Positions 8,273 through 16,835 are shown, counted from the stretch's first letter. The stretch is 64,000 nt of DNA from Candidatus Bipolaricaulis sibiricus (GCA_004102645.1 CP034928.1:1637656-1701655); one strand, 5' to 3'. The notes: generated by a model from the letters alone, not told the origin. Numbers and translations are program-made.

Positions 8273-8962
8273 CTAGATCAGAGCTTGATCGAGCGCCCAA
8301 TCGAACATCCGGGGGGTGAGGCGGCCGGTCTGGGTGTTCTGTCGCGAGGGGTGGTAGGAGGCGACGAGCGCGGGAAACGCGGTGCCCGGTTCGTGGCGTG
8401 CAGCGTGAGCGAACCTGGGCGCAGCGATCGTTCCACCGAGCGACCGCAGGACCCCAACACACCCGTCGAACGCGATCTTCCCGAGGGCGAGCACGGTTCG
8501 AACGTCTGACAGAACGGCCAGCTCATGAACCAGGTACGGCAGACAGCTCCGGATCTCCTGACCTGAGGGCCGGTTCCTCGGTGGGGCGCAGCGGACAACC
8601 GCGGTCAGGTACACGCCGCGCAGTCTCAGGCCATCGTCCCTGCAGCTCGACGTCGGCTGGTTGGCAAGCCCCGCCCGATGGAGGGCGCTCACCAGAAAGT
8701 CGCCCGCGCCCCGCGGCCCATCGCCGGTGAACATTCGCCCCGTACGGTTCGCACCGTGGGCAGCGGGGGCTAGACCCACGATGAGCAGACGTGCCCCCGG
8801 ATCGCCGAACCCGGGAACCGGACGGCTCCAGTAGGTCTCCGTACGGTAGGCGGGGCGCTTGACCCGAGCGACCTCTTCCCGGTGGGAGACAAGCCGAGGA
8901 CAACGCCGACAGTCGACCACCCGTTTGTCGAGATGAGCGAGAGCTAGTTCCCGATCGTCCAC
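8273..8962 (-). CDS. Family 5 uracil-DNA glycosylase (UDGb type)
   Basis: A 229-residue base-excision enzyme that removes uracil, and in this family often hypoxanthine, from DNA. The motif GLAPAAHGANRTGRMFTGD (residues about 63-81) is the UDGb catalytic segment, where Ala replaces the usual activating Asp. The C-terminal motif SYHPSRQNTQTGRLT is the second signature. Four cysteines near the N-terminus and centre (CRRCPRL; later CAPP, SCLP) are placed as for the [4Fe-4S] cluster of families 4 and 5. The start overlaps the end of the WD40 gene by 19 bases, so both are in one transcript. Confidence 0.93.
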   Translation of the reverse strand: MDDRELALAHLDKRVVDCRRCPRLVSHREEVARVKRPAYRTETYWSRPVPGFGDPGARLLIVGLAPAAHGANRTGRMFTGDGPRGAGDFLVSALHRAGLANQPTSSCRDDGLRLRGVYLTAVVRCAPPRNRPSGQEIRSCLPYLVHELAVLSDVRTVLALGKIAFDGCVGVLRSLGGTIAAPRFAHAARHEPGTAFPALVASYHPSRQNTQTGRLTPRMFDWALDQALI

Positions 8963-9933
8963 AATCGGATCGTGTTGTCGCGCGAGGTCGTCACCACCCG
9001 AGCTCCGTCGGGAAAGACGATGAGACCCCAGATGCTGTCGCTATGCCCGGCGTGCTCGGAGACCATCGCCCGCGAGCCAACATCCCACACCTCCAACCGG
9101 TTCGAGAACCCACCGCAGAAGATTCGCTTACCGTCGGGAGAGAAGGCCATCACGTACAATGAACTCGCTCGCCCGCCACTGACCCTCTCCGCACGCAGCC
9201 GCACCGCCTCCTCCCAGGTGTCGGTGCGGTAGAGGCGGATCTCTCCAGGGTTGTTGACGCACCCCAGGAACTGCCCATCGGGGGAAAACGTGACGAAGTA
9301 CACGTTGATGCCGGCTTGGATCGGATCCCTACGCAGGCGCAACGAGTCCACGTCCCAGATCCGCACGTACCCATCGCATCCGCTCGTGGCCAGCGTGCGG
9401 CTGTCGGGGGAGAAGGTCACGCACCGCACCCACCCCATGTGTGCCCGGTCCTTGTTCTCGGCATCCACGAGTCGGGGCTCGATGAACAACCCGACCTCGA
9501 TCCATGTCGCGGTATCCCACAGGCGGACCGTGCCGTCGAACGCCCCCGACGCCAGAAGCGTCCCGTCGGGCGAGAAAGCCACCGACCACACAGAGAACCG
9601 GTGCGCGTATTTCTTGAACACGAGCTGCCCCGAGGCGATCTCCCACACGATGAGATGGCCGTCCTTGTCGCCCGCGGCGACGAACCGGCCGTTGGGAGAC
9701 ACAGCAAGCGAGACGACGAACGCCTCTGCTCCTCGCAGCGACTGAACGACCCGGCTCGGGCTCGCCCACGACCGGATTTCGACGGTGCGTCCCTGCCCCA
9801 CGGCGAACGTGTCCGCGCCCACCCGCGCCAAGGCGTGTTCGTCGAACGGCCCTTCGATCCCACCCTGGGCAGCCGCCGTGATCCCAAACGCCCCGCACAC
9901 AGTCAAGACCGAGACCGCCACCCATCGCATCAT
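8944..9933 (-). CDS. Exported WD40-repeat beta-propeller protein
   Basis: The 329-residue product starts with a signal peptide (MMRWVAVSVLTVCGAFGITAAA) and then has about seven propeller blades. Six are clear, each with a FSPDG-type strand and a closing WD, WE or similar pair (VAFSPDGTLLASG; VRLWDTAT; VRIWDVDS; LEVWDVGS; IRLWTIGN). WD40 propellers act as rigid interaction scaffolds; no enzymatic motif is present. The start ATG 9931-9933 has AGGAGG six bases before it. A longer open frame upstream has no family-like sequence and overlaps dprA on the other strand. It lies head-to-head with dprA and upstream of the glycosylase gene; a functional link with DNA repair is not evident. Confidence 0.88.
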   Translation of the reverse strand: MMRWVAVSVLTVCGAFGITAAAQGGIEGPFDEHALARVGADTFAVGQGRTVEIRSWASPSRVVQSLRGAEAFVVSLAVSPNGRFVAAGDKDGHLIVWEIASGQLVFKKYAHRFSVWSVAFSPDGTLLASGAFDGTVRLWDTATWIEVGLFIEPRLVDAENKDRAHMGWVRCVTFSPDSRTLATSGCDGYVRIWDVDSLRLRRDPIQAGINVYFVTFSPDGQFLGCVNNPGEIRLYRTDTWEEAVRLRAERVSGGRASSLYVMAFSPDGKRIFCGGFSNRLEVWDVGSRAMVSEHAGHSDSIWGLIVFPDGARVVTTSRDNTIRLWTIGN

Positions 9934-9996
9934 CGCTGGCCTCCTAGGAGGCCATCCTACCCCATCCACACCAGATCCGGCTACCATCATCGGGCG

Positions 9997-11058
9997 ATGG
10001 ACCGCACGCTGGCCTGGGTGGGCCTGAACCTGCTCCCGTCCCTCACCCCGCGCCGCCGGGACCTCCTGGTGCGGAGGTGCGGAGGCCCGGTGGAGGGATG
10101 GCAGTGCCTGGAGGGACCCCTCCCCGACGATCTCCAGGAGGCGATCGGCGCCAAGGTTCTCTCCGAGTACAGGAGTGCCGATCCGGAACGGGAGCTGGAC
10201 CCGGCACGCCGCCGTGGGGCGCGGGTGATCACGGTGGACGACGCCGACTATCCCCCACCCCTGCGCGCCATCCCTGCAGCCCCACCAGTTCTCTACGTGC
10301 TCGGGAGCTGGGAGCCCGCCGATGTCCGGGCGGTGGCGGTCGTCGGCACCCGCCGATGCACGAGCTACGGGCGGCTCGTGGCGCGGAAGCTGGGGGCAGA
10401 GCTGGCCGCTCGCGGTGTCACCGTTGTGTCGGGACTCGCCCCGGGGATCGATGCCGCAGCCCACGATGGAGCGTTGACCGCTGGACGCACGGTGGCTGTC
10501 CTCGGGACCGGCTTGGGGAACCCGTACCCAGCAGGGAGCGAAGGGCGGATCGAGGGGATCGCTTCCCGCGGGGCCGTCATATCCGAGTTCCCCTGGACCA
10601 CACGCGGATCGCAGTGGACGTTCCCCCGTCGAAACCGCATCATCGCTGGCCTGTCCCAACTCGTGGTCGTGGTAGAGGCGCCAGAGCGATCAGGCGCTCT
10701 CATCACGGTGGACTACGCCCTCGCTCAGGGCAAGGACGTCCTCGCCGTACCAGGCCCCATCACGTCCGAGGCCTCGATGGGCTCGAACCGGCTGATCCAA
10801 GATGGGGCTAGACCCGTTCTCTGCGCTGGGGACATCTTGTCCGAGCTGGGGATGCCATCGTTGCCCCTTGCCTCCCCGCCGGCCCTCAAGCCCGAGGCCC
10901 AACGGGTGTACGACCTCCTGTCCCACGAGCCCCTCGACCCATCCGAGATGGTTGCCCAAACAGGCCTGTCACACGCAACGGTCGCCCGGATCTTGCTCGA
11001 CCTCGTCCTGTCCGGGCACGTCCACGAGCTGCCAGGCCGCAAGTACGTTCGGGCGTGA
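9997..11058 (+). CDS. dprA: DNA processing protein DprA (Smf)
   Basis: DprA binds incoming single-stranded DNA and loads RecA during natural transformation. The 353-residue product has an N-terminal helical (SAM-like/HhH) segment, a Rossmann-type DNA-binding core (residues about 105-300) with VVGTRRCTSYGR, SGLAPGIDAAAH, FPRRNRIIAGL and GSNRLIQDGARPV, and a C-terminal winged helix that ends LPGRKYVRA. All three domains are complete. The ATG at 9997 starts MDRTLAWVGLNLLPSL, the usual opening. It is adjacent to the comEC region, 1.8 kb away, so two parts of a transformation apparatus are close together. Confidence 0.95.
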   Translation: MDRTLAWVGLNLLPSLTPRRRDLLVRRCGGPVEGWQCLEGPLPDDLQEAIGAKVLSEYRSADPERELDPARRRGARVITVDDADYPPPLRAIPAAPPVLYVLGSWEPADVRAVAVVGTRRCTSYGRLVARKLGAELAARGVTVVSGLAPGIDAAAHDGALTAGRTVAVLGTGLGNPYPAGSEGRIEGIASRGAVISEFPWTTRGSQWTFPRRNRIIAGLSQLVVVVEAPERSGALITVDYALAQGKDVLAVPGPITSEASMGSNRLIQDGARPVLCAGDILSELGMPSLPLASPPALKPEAQRVYDLLSHEPLDPSEMVAQTGLSHATVARILLDLVLSGHVHELPGRKYVRA

Positions 11059-11115
11059 AGTGTAGTGTATGTTACAGATCAGGAGCGAATTCCTCGTTAT
11101 ACTCCTCCCGGCTGT

Positions 11116-11138
11116 CCCACGGGAGACGCCCCCGTGGG
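11116..11138 (+). other. Stem-loop in the leader of the VWA/RTX gene
   Basis: CCCACGGG (11116-11123) and CCCGTGGG (11131-11138) form an 8-bp perfect stem with a 7-base loop. It lies between a TATACT hexamer (11098-11103) and the gene start at 11191, so it would be in the 5' untranslated RNA. There is no U tract. Role unknown: it could stabilise the message or affect its translation. Confidence 0.45.
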
Positions 11139-11190
11139 GCGCTTGCGATGGACAACTGAGGAGCCATGAGATGAACCAAGGGAGGCGACG

Positions 11191-13299
11191 ATGAGGAAAA
11201 CCCTGTTGTTCGTGGTATGGTGTGCCCTCGCTCTGACGGCGTGGGCGGCCCCGCAGCGGCTGGCGTTCATCCTTGACGCATCGGACTCGATGAACATCGG
11301 CCTTGACGGCGGCCCCACCCGGTTCGCGTGGGCCAAGGAGGCCTTGACGTTGGTTCTAGACGACCTCTCGGACGAGACGTCGTTTGCGGTCGCGGTGTTC
11401 GGCCACCGGATACCGAAGACGCAGGAGCCAGCAACGTGCCGTGACATCGAACTCATCGCGTCCTTGGGAACCTACGGCGCAGTGGATCGCGCCGTACTCA
11501 AGGCCACGATCGCCAACCTGGTTGCGATGGGGAAGACCCCGCTCGCCGAGTCGCTCCGATTCATTGCAGGAAGAGTCCCCGCACCGGCGCGCATTGTTCT
11601 GCTTACCGACGGAGGGGAGACGTGCGGGGGAGACCCGGTCGCGGAGGCGCGGCGCCTGTGCGCGTTGGGGTACACGGTAGATGTGGTTGGCTTGGCCCTC
11701 ACCCCCGCTGATGAGCAGGCACTCCGCGCGATCGCTGCAGCGGGGTGTGGCCAGTTTATCGTCGTAGCAGAACCGAAAGATCTTGTTCCGTTGTTCCGTG
11801 AATTTGTGATCCCGACGCCTCCGATTCCGGCGCCAACGATTCCGCACTGCCTCGCCACGTACAAGGTTGACCCCGCCATCGTCGCCCTGCTCCTGAAGCA
11901 TCTTCCCTATGCACCATGCACGGACCCGATGTGGCACGTGATCCTGTGCTTCCTCGAGCAGAACCCACCCGCCAAGATCATCGTCGGAACTGAAGGTGAT
12001 GACGTCCTGTTCGGAACGCCGGGCAACGACCTGATCCTCGGCCTGGGTGGCGACGATCAGATCTTCGGGTTCGCCGGGAACGATCTCCTCATCGGCGGCC
12101 CGGGGAACGACCTCATCCAGGGAGGCGATGGCGACGACCTCATTCTGGGTGGACCAGGCAATGACCTCCTGTTCGGCGGTGCCGGCGACGACATGATCTA
12201 CGGTGAGGATGGCGACGACCGGATCGAGGGCGAGGCCGGGAACGACAAGCTGTTCGGCGGTCCGGGCAACGACATCATCCTCGGCGGTCCTGGCTGCAAC
12301 GTGATCGACGGTGGCCCCGGGAAGAACTTCATCTACGATGAGGGAACGTGCGCCCCGCGGCCACTGGCTCCCGACTGCACGCCAGTCTGCGCGCCGCCTG
12401 TTCCCGCGACACCGAAGCCGACCATCTCCCCCACCTGCCAGGTCGCCCCGGAGATCAAGACGGTCGTCGAAGGAGGAAGCATTGTCCTGCGCGCAATCGT
12501 TCACGATCCCGACGGGGACCCGGTCCGGGTAACGTGGTCGGCTCCCAAGGGCCATTTCTCCGATCCACACGCGTTCGAGCCCACGTACTACGCGCCGTGG
12601 GTCAAGTCGTGCGATGGCGAACGGATCGAGATCACCCTCACAGCGGTCGACGCTTGCGGCGCGCAGGCAGTGGATAAGCTCGTTCTCCACGTGCTCAACG
12701 TGAACCATCCGCCAGTGGTGGACGCCGGGCCGGATCTCGCGGTGGACGAGGGCGGCAAGATCAGGCTCCTTGCCTCGGCCTGTGACCCTGACGACGATGC
12801 GTTGTCCTTCCTCTGGACGATTGGTTGTGGCCGCGGATCGCTCGACAACCCGCGGGCCCTTCAGCCGATCTACACAGCCCCGCTCACCTCGCGGTGTGAG
12901 GGAGAGACGGTCGAGCTCACCCTCACCGTGACCGACGCCTGCGGTGCGGTGGCCCAGGACACGGTGCGGATCCACGTGCGAAACCTGAACAAGCCGCCGT
13001 GGGCTGATGCCGGGCCCGACCTCCAGGTACCCGAGAAGGCGCAGATCATGATCCTCGGCCAGGCCGGGGACCCCGACGGCGAGAAGCTCACCGTCACCTG
13101 GTGGGCGAGCGCGGGGACCCTTCTCAACGCCGACACCCTGTGCCCGATCTTCGTCGCTCCCGAGGTCGAGGGCTGTGACCACATGCTGGTTACGGTCACC
13201 CTGTGCGTCATGGATCCGTGCGGCGCTGTCGCCCAGGACTCGCTTGTGATCAAGGTCCTCAACGTGAACCGGCCGCCGCAGGTCAAGGCAGATCCGTAG
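11191..13299 (+). CDS. Secreted VWA-domain protein with RTX calcium repeats and three PKD-like domains
   Basis: A 702-residue exported protein. A signal peptide (MRKTLLFVVWCALALTAWAA) is followed by a von Willebrand A domain (residues about 22-215) with an intact MIDAS: DASDS at 29-33, a Thr in GKTPLAES and an Asp in LTDGGE. Residues about 267-388 are some twelve nonapeptide RTX repeats of the type GGxGNDxLx, which bind calcium in a parallel beta roll. From about 408 to the end there are three copies of a roughly 97-residue PKD-like fold, each with VxAGPDL or an equivalent, a DPDGD/DPDDD calcium-type turn and VTDACGAVAQD-like strand. Each copy keeps paired cysteines. The gene has AAGGGAGG before the ATG and is closed by a GC-rich terminator. 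A surface adhesin or matrix protein is the best inference; no type I secretion gene is nearby. Confidence 0.9.
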   Translation: MRKTLLFVVWCALALTAWAAPQRLAFILDASDSMNIGLDGGPTRFAWAKEALTLVLDDLSDETSFAVAVFGHRIPKTQEPATCRDIELIASLGTYGAVDRAVLKATIANLVAMGKTPLAESLRFIAGRVPAPARIVLLTDGGETCGGDPVAEARRLCALGYTVDVVGLALTPADEQALRAIAAAGCGQFIVVAEPKDLVPLFREFVIPTPPIPAPTIPHCLATYKVDPAIVALLLKHLPYAPCTDPMWHVILCFLEQNPPAKIIVGTEGDDVLFGTPGNDLILGLGGDDQIFGFAGNDLLIGGPGNDLIQGGDGDDLILGGPGNDLLFGGAGDDMIYGEDGDDRIEGEAGNDKLFGGPGNDIILGGPGCNVIDGGPGKNFIYDEGTCAPRPLAPDCTPVCAPPVPATPKPTISPTCQVAPEIKTVVEGGSIVLRAIVHDPDGDPVRVTWSAPKGHFSDPHAFEPTYYAPWVKSCDGERIEITLTAVDACGAQAVDKLVLHVLNVNHPPVVDAGPDLAVDEGGKIRLLASACDPDDDALSFLWTIGCGRGSLDNPRALQPIYTAPLTSRCEGETVELTLTVTDACGAVAQDTVRIHVRNLNKPPWADAGPDLQVPEKAQIMILGQAGDPDGEKLTVTWWASAGTLLNADTLCPIFVAPEVEGCDHMLVTVTLCVMDPCGAVAQDSLVIKVLNVNRPPQVKADP

Positions 13300-13326
13300 G
13301 ACCACGCACTCCTGGTGACCAAGGAC

Positions 13327-13355
13327 GGGGCCGCCCCCAGGCGGCCCCGTTTCTT
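13327..13355 (+). terminator. Rho-independent terminator after the VWA/RTX gene
   Basis: GGGGCCGCC (13327-13335) pairs with GGCGGCCCC (13340-13348), loop of four bases, followed by GTTTCTT. It closes the preceding plus-strand gene. The same stem sequence recurs in the terminator at 19690-19714. Confidence 0.8.
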
Positions 13356-13376
13356 GGTTCAGGCACCCGGCGACGA

Positions 13377-13649
13377 TCAGCCCTTGCCCAGCCTATCCCT
13401 GATCTCGCCCAGCGTGTCGAGAATCCGAAACACCACGATGAGCAGCTCGCACCAGATGCGCACGCCGAGGGGCCCCAAGAGGATGACCAGGATTCCCGTG
13501 AGTACTGTCGTGCCGCCGCCGTACGTCGCCGATGCACCGCTGACGATGCTGACCAGCCCGACGATCACACAGGCGACGATGCCAACCCAGAAGATCACCT
13601 GGATCGCAACGGGGGTGATCATCTTCCGAAACGATAGATAGTCCTGCAT
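13377..13649 (-). CDS. DUF4282-like small membrane protein
   Basis: A 90-residue protein beginning MQDYLSFRKMITP with two long hydrophobic segments (residues about 13-37 and 46-75) and a charged C-terminus that includes IRDRLGKG. The FRKMITP opening and the RIWCELLIVVFRI segment after the second helix are the features of the DUF4282 family, whose function is unknown. AAGGAGG lies upstream of the ATG. It stands alone between the VWA/RTX terminator and the lipoate operon. Confidence 0.8.
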   Translation of the reverse strand: MQDYLSFRKMITPVAIQVIFWVGIVACVIVGLVSIVSGASATYGGGTTVLTGILVILLGPLGVRIWCELLIVVFRILDTLGEIRDRLGKG

Positions 13650-13685
13650 GTGTGCCTCCTTTGGCCGGAGTATAGGAACCCGGAT

Positions 13686-14261
13686 CTAGGGGAGACAACT
13701 CGACGCCGGGATGTCGGTGAGTCCCTCCGCGCACATGATCCGCTGCGGCGGACAGAACAGGGCCGGCAGCTCGGCGGCCACGGACTCCCCGATCGGGTTC
13801 CCTCCCCGCGCAAGAAAGTGGGCCAGATGCGCATGGAGGCACTTCACGCGCTGCCTGTTGCTCAGCCCGGCGATCCCCGTCTGCAGCCGGTCGAGAGCCC
13901 CGACCTTCCCGAGAAAACCCCGTTCTTCGGGCGACAGAAGGGCGGCTCGTTCCCGTCGGTAGCTCTCGTGCGCCTCCGCGTACCGACAGACGAGGTCAGG
14001 CTGCACCGCCAGGAGATCCTCGTACCTCCGCACCCCGCCTCCGGATTCCACACGCGCCACCTCGGCTGTCAGGTACGGGCACGATAGCCAGAACAGGGTC
14101 GGGAACACCCCGAACTCCGCTCCCTGGCGGTGGAGGGGGTGAGTGAGGATCACCTGAGGGTAGCCGTAGGGACAGCGGTGTGCCACGGCGACGGCACCCG
14201 TCGGAGGCCGCCCGATCTGTCGCTCGACAACCCTGCGATCCGCGGGAGAAAGCACGTTCAA
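13686..14261 (-). CDS. DUF501 domain protein
   Basis: A 191-residue protein whose N-terminal part (VVERQIGRPPTG...VAHRCPYGYPQVILTHP) and the cluster GVFPTLFWLSCPYLTAEVARVE match the DUF501 family, which has conserved Cys and His and no known role. Its start overlaps the stop of the lplA-like gene as TTGA (TTG 14259-14261); GTG at 14253-14255 is an alternative. It is the last gene of the five-gene lipoylation operon, and the overlap makes co-translation likely. A role in lipoate chemistry is only a guess from position. Confidence 0.78.
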   Translation of the reverse strand: MNVLSPADRRVVERQIGRPPTGAVAVAHRCPYGYPQVILTHPLHRQGAEFGVFPTLFWLSCPYLTAEVARVESGGGVRRYEDLLAVQPDLVCRYAEAHESYRRERAALLSPEERGFLGKVGALDRLQTGIAGLSNRQRVKCLHAHLAHFLARGGNPIGESVAAELPALFCPPQRIMCAEGLTDIPASSCLP

Positions 14262-14980
14262 CCCGCTCCGCGGGCGGAAGCCAGGCGGATGTCCGCCAGC
14301 GCCCACTCGTGCAGAGAGATCGTCTCCATACCGGCCCGCCCTAGCGGGCGAAACGCAGCCAGAATGGTTCGTACTCCCTCTTCGATCGGGACCGCACGGC
14401 CGATGAGGGACCCCAGGTCGCCCACCACAGCCGGTCTCGAGGCGACACCGCGCGGGGAATAGCCCGGACGCAGGGCAAGGAGAAGCGTGTCCATTGGAAT
14501 CACGTCCGCCGCGAGAATGAGCGTTCCGTGGTGAAGAACAGCCCGTCGACGCAGCTGCGCTGACCCGGAGATCTTGCGGTCTCCGGCGAACACGGCTCCA
14601 TCGCGCGCATCCACCGGCAGACCCAGACGACGACGTACGGTCTGAGCGAGGTGGTCTGTGATTAGATCCTGGGACTCCCGCACAGAAGTCCATGGATCGA
14701 CAAGCGGGAGGCAAAGACTGAAGTTGAGGTTTCCGGGGTGATGGTAGACGGCACCGCCTCCCGACGACCGCTGCAGCACAGGGATCCTGAACTCTTTGCA
14801 GGCGGTGAGATCGGCTTCGTCCTCGATGCGCTGTCCGCGTCCCACGACCACGCACCGGGGGTTGCGCCAGATGCGCAGCGTGGGGGGCGAATTCCCGCAC
14901 GCCACCGCGGAGAGGATCGCCTCGTCCAAAGCAAGGTTGAGCGCGGGATCGCGGTAGGGGAGGTCGAGAAGGATCCTCAT
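14258..14980 (-). CDS. lplA: Lipoate-protein ligase A-like enzyme
   Basis: A 240-residue member of the biotin/lipoate protein ligase (PF03099-type) fold. RSSGGGAVYHHPGNLNFS is the family lipoyl-AMP-binding segment, and GDRKISGSAQLRRRAVLHHGTL carries the conserved lysine. It has no obvious separate accessory domain as in E. coli LplA, so a LipL/LipM-like transferase is also possible. It overlaps lipA upstream (ATGA) and the DUF501 gene downstream. Having both LipB and an LplA-like protein allows synthesis and salvage, or relay from one carrier to another. Confidence 0.88.
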   Translation of the reverse strand: MRILLDLPYRDPALNLALDEAILSAVACGNSPPTLRIWRNPRCVVVGRGQRIEDEADLTACKEFRIPVLQRSSGGGAVYHHPGNLNFSLCLPLVDPWTSVRESQDLITDHLAQTVRRRLGLPVDARDGAVFAGDRKISGSAQLRRRAVLHHGTLILAADVIPMDTLLLALRPGYSPRGVASRPAVVGDLGSLIGRAVPIEEGVRTILAAFRPLGRAGMETISLHEWALADIRLASARGAG

Positions 14981-15843
14981 CGCAGCGCCGCGTACGCTTC
15001 GGCGGCCCGGAACGAGGTTCGGGCGAACGGTGCCGCTACAACGGCCCCGAAACCGAGATCGCGCGCCCGGTCTTCCCAGTAGCGGAATTCCTGCGGTGTC
15101 ACGTAGCGCACCACGGGAACCTGGGCCGGCGTCGGGCGGAGGTACTGCCCGAGCACAACCACATCTACCCCCGCCGCCCGCAGGTCGGCGAGGGTTTCTC
15201 CGATTTCCGCATCGGTCTCTCCAAGCCCAAGGAGCAACGATGACTTGGTGACGATCCCCGGCGCGAGCTCCCTGAGGTGTCGCAGAACGTCGAGCGAGGT
15301 CACGTAGCTGGCGCGGGAATCCCGGACGGACAGACTCAACCGCTCCACGGTCTCCACGTTATGCCCTACGACGTGAGGACCGGAGCCTACCACCACCCTC
15401 AGTGCGTCCCGATCCCCCCCGAAGTCCGGGACCAGCGCCTCTACCCGTGCCTCGGGCACGACCTCCCGGACACGGCCGATCGTCGCTGCGTAGTGTGACG
15501 CCCCGCCATCGGGAAGGTCGTCTCGGTCCACCGACGTAAGAACCACGTACCGCAGATGAAGCTCGGACACCGCACGCGCAAGACGGGTCGGCTCCTCCGG
15601 GTCGGGAGGCGCGGGCCGGCCGTGACGAACCGCACAGAACCGGCAGGCACGGGTGCACACGTCGCCGAGGATCATGAACGTCGCCGTGCCGGCCCCCCAG
15701 CAGGCGGGAAGGTTGGGGCACCGTGCAGACCGGCACACCGTGTGGATCCTGTGCCTGTCCAGAACCTCGTCCACGCGGCGCGCCCCCCCCACGGCGGCCG
15801 TGGAGACCTCAACCCTTAACCAGTCAGGCTTTCGCTCATCCAC
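14977..15843 (-). CDS. lipA: Lipoyl synthase
   Basis: A 288-residue radical SAM enzyme that inserts two sulfurs into octanoyl groups on lipoyl domains. Both cluster motifs are visible: the auxiliary site C-x4-C-x5-C in CRSARCPNLPACW, and CTRACRFC (CX3CX2C) for the SAM cluster. The C-terminal RSSY-type motif reads RTSF; the position of the second Ser, which ligates the auxiliary cluster in characterised LipA proteins, is retained. The gene overlaps lplA by ATGA and the end of lipB by 28 bases, as part of one operon. Confidence 0.96.
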   Translation of the reverse strand: MDERKPDWLRVEVSTAAVGGARRVDEVLDRHRIHTVCRSARCPNLPACWGAGTATFMILGDVCTRACRFCAVRHGRPAPPDPEEPTRLARAVSELHLRYVVLTSVDRDDLPDGGASHYAATIGRVREVVPEARVEALVPDFGGDRDALRVVVGSGPHVVGHNVETVERLSLSVRDSRASYVTSLDVLRHLRELAPGIVTKSSLLLGLGETDAEIGETLADLRAAGVDVVVLGQYLRPTPAQVPVVRYVTPQEFRYWEDRARDLGFGAVVAAPFARTSFRAAEAYAALR

Positions 15844-16511
15844 GCCGCGATCACCTCCTCGCTAGCCGGGCGGATCTCCTCACCCAACACGTCGGACACC
15901 GCTGCCCGCGCGGCTACCCACGCCTCACCCATCGAGACCGGCCGGTCAAGGGTATCCGCGATCGACACCGCCTTCGCTCCGGCGATCCCGCACGGGATGA
16001 TCCACTGAAAGCCGTCCGGGTCGAGATCCACGTTCAGGGCGAGCCCGTGCATTGTGACCCAATCTCGGACATGGATCCCCACCGCGCCGAGCTTGCCCCG
16101 CTCGTGCCAGACTCCGGGGAATCCCCTGCGGCGCTCCGCCTCCACCCCGAGTGAACGCGCGATGCGGATCATGATCTCCTCGAGGTCGGCCACGTAGCGG
16201 TGCAGGTCCTTTCCCCGCCCTCGTAGGTCGAGGATGGGGTACAGGACAAGCTGTCCCGGCCCGTGGTACGTGACATCGCCCCCCCGCTCTATCGCGACGA
16301 TCTCGACGCCGAAGGAGGCGAGCGTCTCGGGGGGAGCGAGGATGTGTGCCTCAGTTCCCCCTCGCCCAATCGTGATCACGGGATCGTGCTCCAGGGCTAG
16401 GACCGTGTCACGAATCCTACCGTCCCGGCGCAGTCGATGAAGATGGCGCTGAAGCTTCAGGGCCAACCCGTAGCGGACTCGGCCGAGATCAGCGTAGAGA
16501 AAAGAGCTCAC
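15816..16511 (-). CDS. lipB: Octanoyl-[carrier protein]:protein N-octanoyltransferase
   Basis: LipB transfers octanoate from acyl carrier protein to lipoyl-domain lysines for LipA. The 231-residue product has RGGDVTYHGPGQLVLYPI (substrate pocket), the catalytic lysine in GKLGAVGIHVRDWVT and the catalytic cysteine in IIPCGIAGAKAVS. The start is GTG 16509-16511, overlapping the stop of the lipoyl-carrier gene as GTGA. Complete and of normal length. Confidence 0.96.
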   Translation of the reverse strand: MSSFLYADLGRVRYGLALKLQRHLHRLRRDGRIRDTVLALEHDPVITIGRGGTEAHILAPPETLASFGVEIVAIERGGDVTYHGPGQLVLYPILDLRGRGKDLHRYVADLEEIMIRIARSLGVEAERRRGFPGVWHERGKLGAVGIHVRDWVTMHGLALNVDLDPDGFQWIIPCGIAGAKAVSIADTLDRPVSMGEAWVAARAAVSDVLGEEIRPASEEVIAAWMSESLTG

Positions 16512-16738
16512 CCACTCCTCAGACGGGCGATCGTCTCGCCAGGCCGGGTCGACTCGCCGGAACCCACCAGAATCTGGTCAACGATGCCTGTGCCGGGCGC
16601 TTCGACCACAAACACCGCCTTGTCCGCCTCGACCTCGGCCACCGCGTCCCCGGTCTGAACCCGATCGCCCGGCCCGACGAGCCAGCGGACGAGCTGGACT
16701 CTCCCCACCTCTCCGAGGTCAGGCACGACGATGTCCAT
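16508..16738 (-). CDS. Free-standing lipoyl-domain carrier protein
   Basis: A 76-residue protein that is only a lipoyl/biotinyl domain of the acyltransferase (E2) type: VPDLGEV near the N-terminus, VGPGDRVQTGDAVAEVEADKA with the target lysine in the ADKA turn (around residue 43), and a closing strand ending IARLRSG. It has no linker, peripheral-subunit-binding domain or catalytic domain. AAAGGAGG lies upstream, with better spacing to the second ATG (16736-16738) than to the first (16741). It heads the operon lipoyl carrier-lipB-lipA-lplA-DUF501 and is the likely substrate of the enzymes encoded behind it. No dehydrogenase complex or glycine-cleavage gene is in the window, so its metabolic partner is unknown. 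Confidence 0.88.
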   Translation of the reverse strand: MDIVVPDLGEVGRVQLVRWLVGPGDRVQTGDAVAEVEADKAVFVVEAPGTGIVDQILVGSGESTRPGETIARLRSG

Positions 16739-16835
16739 CATGACCTCCTTTCGGGTCCATTCTAAGGTCTGGGGCTGCCCAGGAACAGACCGCCCCGGTC
16801 TGGGGCGGTCCGCGCGAGCTCCGACAGGAGTGGGT

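Noticed and set aside
6639..8462. 607-codon minus-strand open frame across comEC
   Set aside because: Low-complexity Arg/Pro/Gly product without motifs; the opposite strand holds a clear ComEC.
11116..11138. c-di-GMP or other riboswitch in the leader of the VWA/RTX gene
   Set aside because: Only one simple stem is seen; the conserved core motifs of known riboswitch classes are absent, so it is listed as a plain stem-loop.
11356..13305. 649-codon open frame antisense to the VWA/RTX gene
   Set aside because: It mirrors the codon structure of the RTX and PKD-like repeats (GC-rich third positions keep the antisense frame open), has no family-like motifs or ribosome binding site, and lies wholly within a well-supported gene.
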